Positions 44,501 to 56,500 of a DNA stretch of 64,000 nt are shown in pieces. Location of the stretch: assembly GCF_029784135.1 (NCBI RefSeq), contig NC_073745.1:41930420-41994419 (forward strand). Reading direction: 5' to 3'. Each line of letters begins with the position of its first letter. Positions within the stretch are counted from its first letter, which is position 1. This DNA comes from Toxorhynchites rutilus septentrionalis (taxonomy: Eukaryota; Arthropoda; Insecta; Diptera; Culicidae). A model generated the notes under the pieces. That model saw nothing but the letters and a program-made list of their open reading frames with translations, was not told the origin of the DNA and did no database searches. A program made the position numbers and the translations under genes.

Positions 44501-47500
44501 TTGTTCTTCTATCTGCGATGTTATAAAGCCTATCTGGTTTGCCAACACGGGAACGTGCAAAATACAGTTGAACAATCCGCATCCGAATATAAATTACACA
44601 ATTCTGAAGACATATATTAGGCAACGCCAATCGAATAAAAATGAACGGAACGGAAAATGAAGAAATGTGTTGCTATTACACATATACAATATACTCACAA
44701 TATTCAATACTAGAAAGTTAATTTACGATCACAGCTTTGTTTCGGAAGTGTGCTTATTCCATCTGGAAATCTTAAAGCTTCCTGAGACGTTGGTAGTAGC
44801 AGCAACAATCTTTCAAGTGGATTGTATATTGTGTCATAATCCATCAATGACGAACTTTTCGAGTTTTTGTAACGAGCAGAACAAATTTATATACACTTTT
44901 TTTTATCAATTAAAAAGTTTATAATTTCAAGAAAAGATAAAGCGTTTTTGGTTTGCTTTCAAAGCTTCTGTAGATTTTGAAAATGTATTTCCAATAACAA
45001 TTCAATCAACCTGGTTATTTTGCTTCCGTTTGATTCATAGAAAGTTTTAGTAAAAATATTTACTACAGAGGTATTCTCTTTCGAATGAAAAATTCTCCTT
45101 TAATTTTGAATTGAGAATATTTCATGAAATAATGAACGCACAGCAAATCGATAGTCAAATCTGCCCATCGCAAACTTTAAAAAAAATATTTTATACAATG
45201 TCCATTTGTTGCTTTGACGAATGTTTTATTTCATAACAGAGCTACAACGTTTCAAAAATCACTCAAAAATTTTGATGTCGCATTTTGCTCCTCTATTTTT
45301 TGTCGACTTCGGAATACGATCGGTCACAGAAAATGTCGCACCCGATTCACTTTTAGTCGCCAGAGTAATACAAAACCTTTTCAGTAAATAGTTCGGGGAA
45401 TTTTCAGAGAGTACTAATAGCGTATTAAAAATATTTTCAATATTTGTATTTTTCAAATGCTTATTGACCATTCTGCATTGAGTGTCTAAGTAGCAAAATT
45501 CCTCATCTTTCGAATGAACAGTATAATTATTCTAAGTAAAACGGTAAATGATAAAATTATCATTGAAACGGAAAAAAAATCTTCCTGAAACTCATCGAAT
45601 CGCAATGCAGGTTTAGAAGTTTAATCCGATTGGTTCAAACGGCAGAGTTCATTACGTATTTTCTGGGCGTTTTTCATCATTACAACTCTAACCATCAATA
45701 TTTATATATGTTCTAGAGATATTACAAAATGTATAGAAAATTATATTTGATTAAAAATCATTTACGCAAGTCATCAAATCTCAACCATTATGGAATCGTT
45801 TAATTTTTATAGTTTTGGTATATGAGGATTAGGGTGGCAACGGATGTATGGAAAAAAAATCATCATCGAATTTCAAAAACCGACCATGTACAATTTGTTT
45901 ATTGGCCCAAAATAATGACTTGTGCAAAGTTTTAGCTCAATCGGACATGATTTAGGGGTGCCTCAAAGCGCTCAAAATTTTGTTTTTTGACCCTCGAAAA
46001 TCTTCCAAGGGGGGAGTAAAGGAAATTTGGAAAATCGAAAATTCATTTTTGGTGCCAAATTACTTAAAAATGCATGAAACATCGAGATCTGGTGTCATCT
46101 CGAAAAAAAAATTTTGGCTGAAAATCGAACTTTTGGGACTGAGCCTGAGAGGCAATGAAGGAATCGAAAAAAAAATGTGGAATTTAAAGAACCGACCATG
46201 TACATTTTGTTTATTGGCCCATAAAATGACCTGTGCCAAGTTTCAGCTCAATCGAACATGATTTAGGGGTGCCTCAAAGCACTCAAATTTTGATTTTTTT
46301 AACAACTCAAGCTAAGTCCCAAAAATCTATTTTCGCCCAATTTCTTTTTCGAGATAACACCAGATCTCGATGTTTCATGCATTTTTAAGTAATTTAGCAT
46401 CGAAAAAAAAATTTGATTTTTTAAATTTCCATTGCTTCCTCCTTGGAAGATTTTCGAGGATCAAAAAATCGAAACAAAATGTAGACGGTCGGTTCTTTAA
46501 ATTCGACATTATTTTTTTCCATACCTTCATTGTTTCTCAGTCTAAGTCCCAAAAGGTCGATTTTCGGCCAAAATTATTTTTTCGAGATTACACCAGATCG
46601 TTTCATGCATTTTTAAGTCATTTGGCATCAAAACTCCCCCCTTGGAAGATTTTCGAGGATCAAAAAATAAAAACTTAAGCGCTTGGAGGCACCACTAAAT
46701 CATGTTGGTTTTTAAAATTTGACATGACCATTTTCGCTGCCACCCTAATGAGGATCTATGCATACCCCGTAACGTTCGATCATAGGAAATAGTTTGGTCG
46801 TTCACGTCAGATACTATTATAATACAGATTTCACTGAAGAGGACCAATGATATGAAAAAAAATATATGAATGTTTGACTGGGCAGCACTATCTGGCGGCA
46901 CAATCCGTTTATTGATAAATACAGAGAAATTCTTGAATTAATTTTTTAATTTAATTTTCAAAGTTGTGTTCAAAAAAAATTCTTCCTGTCCATGTGGACT
47001 CAGTCTATACCCCTTCCCCCCTCTCCGTGGACAATCGTGGACATTTTCTTACATCCTACCCTCCCCTAAAGGTGTCCACGTAGTATGTGGACAGCCCCTT
47101 ATTAGAATTTCACTACTTTAAAAAAATCGGGAAACGTAAGAAAAAACGTTTTAAACAGCATTTTGGTTTCCAAACGGTCGCCATTTTGTCAAAAAAGATG
47201 CTTTTGACTTGTCCGAGGTTCATGCAATAGCAGCATCTTTACTGATTTCGAATCTGGTCGATTTCTTTGTTTCAGATAACCAGAAGGGCTGGAATCGTGT
47301 ACGCCATGGCACAACGTTTTTTTGAAACCCTTCACTTCATCAGCTTGTAACTATTTTAGTTATCAATATTTTTTCTCCGTTCAATTTTTGTTTTATTGTT
47401 TAAAATATAGATGAACAAATAATGATATAATGGATAGTAAAAATACTCTTTGTTTAATTTTTACGGAGCTCGAAAAAACGTCCGAAATTCGTATCTCTAC

Positions 47501-50500
47501 ACTAGAATACCCCCTTAAGGCAGTATTCTAGTTTAGAAATTTTGTAAAAAATCATTTTTGTTTTTCTTCATGTTTCTGATGTTGAGACATTCAAGAATAT
47601 ACACTAGAAAGGACTTTTCGAAAATCCCATTATTTACAGAGTTATAGCCATTTTAGTGATGCGATATGTAATCTAGTATCACCCAAGGAAATCGGAGTTT
47701 TTAAAAAAATTGTTGATGCCAAAAGTCTCAAAATTGAGTGACTGTAATCTCTAAAAAAAATTGTTGCCAAAAAACGACTCTCTGGGTCTTTTTTCGGAAT
47801 ACGAAGTAAAACGTATGGTTTAGGGTGCCAATGAAAATGATCAACTCGTTTTTTCAAATGAAACTTCGTGCGAAATGTCAATTTGCACGTTAAAATATCC
47901 AATGCAAAATATTAGCTCAATCAGATTTTATTTATTATTGTCACAGACGTTAAAATTTGAGTTTTTTAAAAACCGAAAAATCACCGGGAATCGAGGTTTT
48001 CAAAACCTTTTTTTTGTGTCAAGTTTCTTAAAACTAACACGTTGCGATTTATAGTTATCTTTAAGAAAGAGTTGGTCAAAAATCGAATTTTTAGATGGAA
48101 AAACGACCGAGTGCCAAAAAAATTGAAAATTTTTCTCCAAATACAGGGGAACTTCGATATAATTTACCCTCGTTATAACGTACCCTCGATATAATGTCAC
48201 TCGATATGAAATTTGTATTTTTGCATTACATGCTCTGCGATATGGCTTAAACACTTGTGCTAAAGAATAAAGGTGCAAGCGGTCATTCTATCTATTTGCC
48301 CTTTGGATCTGATTCAGTTAGAATCCGCAATTACAGTTCATTTTTTACTAGCGATCGTAGTAGGCGTATCTCAAATATTTTGACAACAAGTTGTTTAGAA
48401 AACCTCTATCTTTTAAAAATAAAAAAAAATATTTTTTTTAAATTTAAAAAATTTACGTTGATCCGTTTCGTTTGAAAAAATTGTGCAGGATGGATGCCGA
48501 GAGAGGAAATTTGATTACGATCGGAAGCTGAGGTATTTTCGTCACAAACAAGACAATGACACGAAAATTGTCAGATTTAGTAGGCTGTTTTGTCAAGGGG
48601 TGCTTCAAGGGGTGGGGTGGAGTGGCTTTTAATCATCCGTGATAATGGGATCGAATACACTGAAGTCGCTTTTTACGCGGTTTTTTTATATGCGGTTTTG
48701 AAATTTACGCTTACGGTTACGGTTTATTTTTACGCGGATTTTAGAACTTACGCGGTTTTTTAACGAGGATTTCGGAATTTACACGGTTTTTCACGTGGTT
48801 TTTTAAGCGGCACGTATCCACCGCGTAAAAATTCAATGTGCTAATTGATTTGACTTTTCACGAAATAATTTTGTATTGTATTGTATTACTGCTTAGTAGC
48901 TGAGAAATAAAAGGAGGAACAGATATCATGATTGAAGCATATAAAAAAAATCAGTTAATGAATTTCTATAATATGGGTTGCATTTTAAACTAATAATTCA
49001 CTGTTCATTGGATTTTCACACGGATTTAGAAATTTACCCGGTTTATTTTTACGCGGATTTTGGGATTTACGCGTTTTTTTACTAGGTTTTGTTTTACACG
49101 GTTTTTGTTTACGCGGCCAGTATCTCCCGCGTAGAAAGCAACTCCAGTGTACATTGATAAAGTCCTCAATCCATCCAATTGCCCCAATTCCACCCAAACG
49201 AAAAATCTCGGGCAAAAGTGACTCGGAATGCTGCAGGCGTGAAGAGATCGTGGAATAAGATGGCCATTGAGGTTGACCAACAGAGAGCTCAATCTTTGAT
49301 GGTGGGTATCCGAAGAAAAGTACAAAAATTCATTAAAACTGTAACGGAATGATTTGTTTAAATATTTATTCCCGAGAAGAGCAATAAATTATCTGCATTT
49401 AGATATAAAAAAAATGTTTTGTACTTTTAATCAATCCCGAGATACAATTGGTTTAGTGATTCCGGATTCTAAATGAATCAAGCTTTAATCAATAGTATGA
49501 ACGGAAACATCATGAGAAAGACTAGCTTCATCTACTAGTTGAACTTTTTCATCATTTTTTACTTACCTAACCCAAACAACAACACAAAAAAGTAATATAA
49601 GCTATGGTCCTGAGTTCTTAATTATGCTTCGATATAATGAACAGTTCGATAAAATGTACAATTTTGTTTCCCTGTAACGGTAAATATCGACTTTTCGTGC
49701 AATTATAAGACATGTGGCATCAAAAAATTTTGAAAATCGAAAAAAAAATATTCATCGCCTTCTTACAGCCCATGGACCAAAATATTATTCAAATGGTCAA
49801 GTCCAACTACAAGTAAAAGCTAATGCGTGAGCTTCTTGGCTGCCAACGAGAGTTCGATGACATTGTTATGCGAGTCAACAATTTTGTTGTACCCCTTTTG
49901 TTTATTTATTTAGGCTCATTAGCATTTTTTAGCTGTAACAGAGCCGAGTTTTTAATGGTGTACATGTTACATGTTTTTAGGTTTCTATAAATTGCAAATT
50001 ACACAGTAGTAAGTAGTCATTTAGGCGTAAGAGTATTCTTTTGTTTCATTGTTTGTTTGATTCATTGTCCAGCAGACCGGACAGCGGAGACAGTTGGTAT
50101 TGATACATTCGATTTCTGAAGAAATTAATTAACCAGAACCGCGCAGGATGAGGATGTGGCGTTTGAGGCCCTGATCGATCAACATTGTTTTGCAATCAAA
50201 CACATATTTCTATTCAAACATCAAAAACATTCTGTTTTGTTCCGCATCATGAAGGCCACATCAACAGGGCATTCATCTTGTGCCGTCAGGCAGTCGTTTT
50301 ATTAGATAAATTAATTGAAAACGGATTATTAGAGAAACAACCACCGCCCAGAACTCAGCTGATAAAAATCCCATAAAAGCCAATCGTGCCATACAACTGT
50401 CGTTTAGTCGAAGCCAATTCCTGATTTTTGTTCTAAAAAACAACCTTTCGCCTATAATCGAAGTCAATATAAGGTTAAGTGAACCTATACGCAACTGGTT

Positions 50501-53500
50501 ACAGTACATCCCCTCAGTAGCTGCCGCTAGTTCTGTCTCAGCTCAGCTGTCTAGCTCTGTCTCAATTGTACAGAAGTAAATCGTAGAAGAAGCGATCCAA
50601 ATGCTGATATGATGTTTAAAAAAATGTTAGATTACTTTTGATGAGACAAAAAATCGATGTATACTGGAAAAAAACTACAAAATGTTTTTCTTACATCGAA
50701 AAGATCAAAAGCAAAAAAAAACCATTTTATGGATTTTTTCGGGTACATAAGATCGATCCAAAAAAATCGGAAATTGGTATGGAAAAGATCGATCTTCTAG
50801 GAATCGATCCGAGATCACCCAGTCCTAGTTTGCACCTCATTTTTAATCCATTATTGCGCTATCCGCGATTTTCACTATTCGAAATGACCTTGGCCGACTA
50901 TTCCGCAGATTATCGGGGTTCTACTGTACATGAGGTTGATGATGATGAAGAGTCCGAAAATTGGGATTCAAATGGAACAGGATTTTGTGGAATCGTAAAT
51001 TTTATTCGAAAGTTATTGGGCTAAGGAAACCGGATTGCCACTGGAAAGACAATTCCTGCTGTGAAAATCACGTAAAAATATTTTAGAGAAAATGTTAATT
51101 TTAAATTTTTGCTTGACAATAGATCTCGACGTTTCATGCAATTTGAAGATATTTGGCATCAATTTTTTTTCAAAGCCGAATTCACTCACTCCTCTCTTGG
51201 GTGATTTTACGATTTTCGGAAGACTCAAACTTTGGCATCTTTGCGACAACAGTGTTTCGAGGAAATCTACATTTTTCAGGAAGTCCCATTCGTAAATTTG
51301 AGATGACTCTAATGCACATCGTTACTCATGAATTTGTTTTTAAACAGAAATAAAAAATAATTCGAGAAACAAGTTTTATTGCATTTGTTCTGCGATAATA
51401 TCGTAACAAATGAAGATGCTAATTAGACATCTCTTGAGAAGCCGAGAAATCAAAGGATTATTCAAGCGGATTCAAAGGTTTATCTCTTTTTTTGTATGCT
51501 TTTCAACAATCTCAACACTCATACCCAAACTTTTCCTTTTCCTCACTACGTCCATGATTATTGGAATAAACATAATATTAAATATGATACACACATAATA
51601 TTATATATGATACACTGTCGATAACCGAATTCAAACATACTAAACGGACCCATGTTAGTCACTGTCATGTTTCATTAAATAATTATATCACCCCCTCAAT
51701 TTTGTTCAAAAAATCATATTTATGAAGTATACTAGCTGACCCGGCAAACTTCGTCCCGCCCAAAATTTGTTTTTTTGCTATCAATACCTTCAAACATTCA
51801 CGTTTTCTTACTAAGCGCAAGTTCATGAGTCCAATCGCAGAACTTGATTGATCTTCTAATCGACCCCGTTGAATTTAGCTTTTACCAAAAAAAAATCCTA
51901 GTAGTTCTACGAAAACCCTTCATTATAATATCAGATTGTTTTCAGACACAATTCTCGTTCAAGATTTTTCAACCACTTGCAAATAACATGTTTTTCCGTT
52001 ACATGGAATAAATGTTTGATACAGAAAATATGATAGAATAAAGACAGACCCCTCCCTTCTTCACCCCTAAGAGAGGATGGAGGAGTGTCGAACCACCATA
52101 GAAACATTTATTGCACCCTAAAACCTTTACATGCCAAATTTAAATTCGTTTGCTGATTGATTCTCGAGTAATGCAGAAATTTGTGTTTCATCTGTATAAC
52201 TTCCCCCTCCCCCTTTAGAGAGAGGGAGTAGAGGGACTAACCACCGTGAACACATTTATTGCGCCCTAAAACCTCTATATACCTAATATGGTTCCGTTTG
52301 CTTGATCAATTTTCGAGTAATTCAAAAAGAAGTGTTTCATTTGTATGGCAGAGCACCCCCCCCCTTAGACAGGGGGGAGGAGTATCTAACCATCATAGAA
52401 TCATTTATTGCACCTCAAAACCACCGCATGCCAAATTTAGGTTCGTTTGCTTGATTAATTTTCGAGTAATTCAGAAATTAGTGTTTCATTTATATGGCAG
52501 CCCCCCCTTAGAAAGGGCATCTTACATCTAATATGCATTAACAACTTAACTCATTCTAATGTTAGTAGGAAGGGAACCGATAGCTCGCGAAGGACGAAAA
52601 GGAGGGGAAAAGGATGTAAGAACAATCACACTCGAAGATCGATAACTTTAAGGAAAACATATATTTGGGACATGTAATCAAGGTCTAACCGAGCCACCGA
52701 GTGTTCTCAAGATTTGTGTTCGATGTCGTGGTAACCTTGGCCACAAACGCAGAGATTGCTGCCGACAAGATTGAAACGGAAAAGTTGTGCATCTAACGAA
52801 CAGTGATTGGAAATGAGTCGGGGGAAGGTGCGAATAAAGTCCCGACTCAATTCCAGACTTCTGAACCACGGTTTGAGGCTAATTTAGGGATAATCGAGTG
52901 AACCACCGGCCCAATTCATCTTCATTCCACTTGCGTTGCCAGTTAGCGATGGTATTTCTACGGACTAAAGAATAAAATTCATTGAAGGCGATTTGGCGCT
53001 GATAAATATTACCTCCAATTGCACCCACCTTTGCTAATGAGTCAGCCTTCTCATTACCCGGAATTGAGCAATGTGAAGGGACCCAGACAAAGGTAATGAC
53101 ATAACAGCGTCTGGATAGAGCACTCAAAATTTCTCGTATTCTCTCAAGGAAGTACGGCGAGTGCTTTTCTGGCCTCACTAAACGAATTGCTTCGACAGAG
53201 CTAAGACTATCCGTTACAATGTAATAGTGTTCAACAGGTCGTGAGGCTGTCCAGTGTCCAGTATATCGCTGCTAATTCAGCAATATATAATTATAAAATC
53301 ACATTATAAGGGAATAAATTTAGCATTTATTATTCTTATAATCCTTACAAAAAAGGTACTTAAACACTAGTGTCTAAATCATGACTGAGGTATCGTTCCT
53401 GCTTTCTGATGCTGCCCAGATGTTCCTTTACCTAGGCTACGTTCTACCTGGTTCTGATGGTACGTTGGTAGTGGTGACATAAGCAATGATGGTGGCTTAG

Positions 53501-56500
53501 TGATGACGTGGCTTGGTGATAGCGCGGCCTGTTGATAGCGTGACAAGATAGTGATGTCGATACTTGTTGGCTGAGCGTAATCATACGGGTCTGGTGCGTA
53601 ACTATATACTGAGCAAGGATACTGAATACTGTGTGAGGTGCTATTGAAGTTAGTAGGAAGTTAGTAGGAACGATCCCCGATAGAAGATAATCTGGAATTT
53701 CATGGATTTTCTCCTTTATGAACAGATCAAAATGTACAGAGGAATTGATGTAGTCAGGGAAACAAACACGGCTGGGAATATACGAAGAAGGATCAACCTG
53801 CATGGAGATGAAATCATGATACGAACTCATGAATCCGGAGCAAGGATGCAAAATTTCGAAAGAACATGTTGAAATCGAAAAGAAATTTTTATCAGTGCAT
53901 AATATCTCCACCGATACTCTTCTCTTATTTCTATCGCGGTGCCGCGGTGCTTATGACTGCTGGCTCACCATCACGTTTGTTTTGATATAGTTTTCGTGCC
54001 ATCGACAGAAATATCAGTTCATTCTCGATGTCAGTGAATGCTCAAGCCGAAAATATCACCTTTCATTGCGTCCTGATGAAATTTTCGTTGGTCATACACC
54101 CATAAACTCAGCACTCGAATTTGCCGTTGCCTATCGATGTGTGTGCAATAAGCGGCACAAAAATGGAACCGGGGCTAGAAACATACCAGGAAAACATACA
54201 CACGAACACGCGTTTAAACGTCTGACGCGGTGTCAGTGAGATGATATTTCTCTTGATAGATATTTGTTCCCTTCCACTGTCAGCTGATCGAAGATGCGTA
54301 TGAAAAATTCGGGTGTTCATTCTCAGTGAGACAGTGAAACGAATGAGTGTGGGGAATAATTCAAAAACCAAATGTTCCACGTGACGGAGTGTCGGTTGCA
54401 TGTAATTAAGTTCGGTTCATTTGTCATGAACTGCAGGGGCATTGGTGATTGAATTTAATGTTGTCTCAATATCTTGCGCTGTCAGTAAAATGAGTGTGAG
54501 ATTTTGCTACTCTGATCCGGAGTGAAAATTTAGCTCGATAAGCTGCTCAAAATTTCCGATCACCAATGGGTTCATGACCTTACACCGGATGAAGAACCGA
54601 AGAGATAATAAACTGAAGCGATCTTTTAGTGGGAGTACGCCTGCCAAAAACTTCTAGACTCATGGTATGCGTTGAGGGCCAACGCGATACGGAGACAAAG
54701 ATACTGAATTCGCTCGAGTTTAATGAGATGTGTTTTGGCAGCTGATTGAAAACAGAAACTGCCATACTCCATCACTGAGAAAAAAGTTGTTCGATACAAC
54801 ATTATAAGATTTTCGGGATGGGCTCCCCACCAGGTGTCGGTAATTGTACGGAGAAAGTTTATTCTTTGTTGGCATTTTTTACTCAGATACCTAATATGGG
54901 CCCCCCAAGTACATTTGGAGTCGAACCAGACCCCAAGATACTTGAATGGCATAGCATGAGTGATCGGTTTACCCAAAAGTTGAAGCTTTGGTTTTGCTGG
55001 TCTATGCTTCCTAGAAAAAACCACCATCTCTGTTTTCTCCGTAGAGAATTCGATCCCTAGTCCAATGGCCCAGGTTGAAAAATTGTTCAAAGTATCTTGT
55101 AAAGGTTCTTGCAGATCGGGTTCGTTTGATCCTACGACAGACACCACTCCATCATCTGCAAGTTGTCTTAGGCTGCAATTTTGTGTAAGGCAATTGTCGA
55201 TGTCGCTTACATAGAAGTTGTACAAAAGGGGGCTTAAATGGGGAGGAGTATCTAACCACCATAGAATCATTTATTGCACCCTCCAGATGTCTAATTTGGT
55301 TGCATTTGCTTGATTAATTCTCGAGTAATGTAGAAATTTGTGTCTCATTTGTATGGCAGCCACCCATAGAGAGGAGGAGGGGTCTCAAACTATCATGAAA
55401 AGCTTCCCCGGCCCCAAAAACCCCTACATACCAATTTTCATGTCGATCGGTTCAGTAGTTTCCGAGTCCATAAGAATGAGACACACAGAAATCCATTCTT
55501 ATATATATATATAGATTTTTAAACACCAACAAAAAACAAAAATCAACACTGCCCAAGCAGTGGTTTGGTGTTGACGTCACACACTGACGAAAAAAAGAAC
55601 GCTTATTACTAAGAAGGTTAATTTATTTGGAGAAATTAAAGGTGTACACTCAAATTTGGCAAAGCTTAGAATAGAGATTGTTTTCAATTTTTTGGAATAA
55701 ATAATTAGCAAAAAACTTTTCGCGAATTTTTCTTGCGCGCATAGTTTATTGAATGTGTGAATTATTAATATGCATCAAAAGAAGAAATGTATTCAAAATA
55801 TGTTGTACCAAATAAATGGCGAGTATCGTCGAGTAGCATGTGTATGCTCAATTTTTTCGATTGACTGTACATCATTTCAACCGCTGGAAACTGAATAAAT
55901 GAGTGGTTCTAACGTCTTGAAATATACTGTAGTACTTTCGAAGGTATATAAAACGAAACATGCATCTAACTAACGATAAACATTGGAGAAAAACAGGAAG
56001 TGGGTTATATATATGGTATAACCGCAAGGGTGACGTAGGACTCTCGTTGATATAGAGATCATTTGTATGAAGTTGAATCTGAATTCATTCTGAATGAATG
56101 AATATTTGGAGAACTTCGAAAACGAGAGCGTTACGTTGGAGGCACAAGGTTTTATGCATCCAATATTGAATACGGAAATATCCTACTGATGGGGAAGAAT
56201 AATCTTCAGAAGCTATCCTGTTGATTGCGATTGATTGAAAAACCACAAAACCAAATGTATTTGGTCACAGTGTTACATGGATAGAAAACATTCAATTAAA
56301 CTCTTTCACATGAATATATTTTGAAAATTCCCAGAGGATCTGGCAGATTATTTTCAGTAACGATTAGTTATTTCCACATTTTCCTCGATACTGGAAGCCC
56401 ACCAGTGGTTAATGCCAACTCGATAACCACCTGTTAATAGCACTTGATTGAAACATATTTGGTCACAGTGTTACATGGATAGAAAACATTCAATTAAACT

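Larger units (their letters stand above)
52530..55238 (-). mobile_element. LOA/R1-group LINE, 5' truncated, interrupted
   Basis: The minus strand holds the end of a reverse transcriptase, a linker region, an RNase H domain and a 3' tail. It is cut by a hAT MITE (53841-54514) and by another insert (about 53290-53600). It lies inside the tandem repeat element at 51731-55516. Confidence 0.85.
51731..55516 (+). repeat. Interspersed repeat with ~140 bp units and a TA-rich tail, split by a LINE
   Basis: It starts ctagctgacccggcaaactt and contains units opening aaccaccatagaaacattta at about 52090, 52238, 52388 and, after the LINE insertion, 55252. It ends cattcttatatatatatata. Its class is not certain (the tail is LINE-like). 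Confidence 0.6.

Noticed and set aside
44191..47099. LTR retrotransposon
   Set aside because: The ends are inverted, not direct, and no gag, protease or reverse transcriptase is present.
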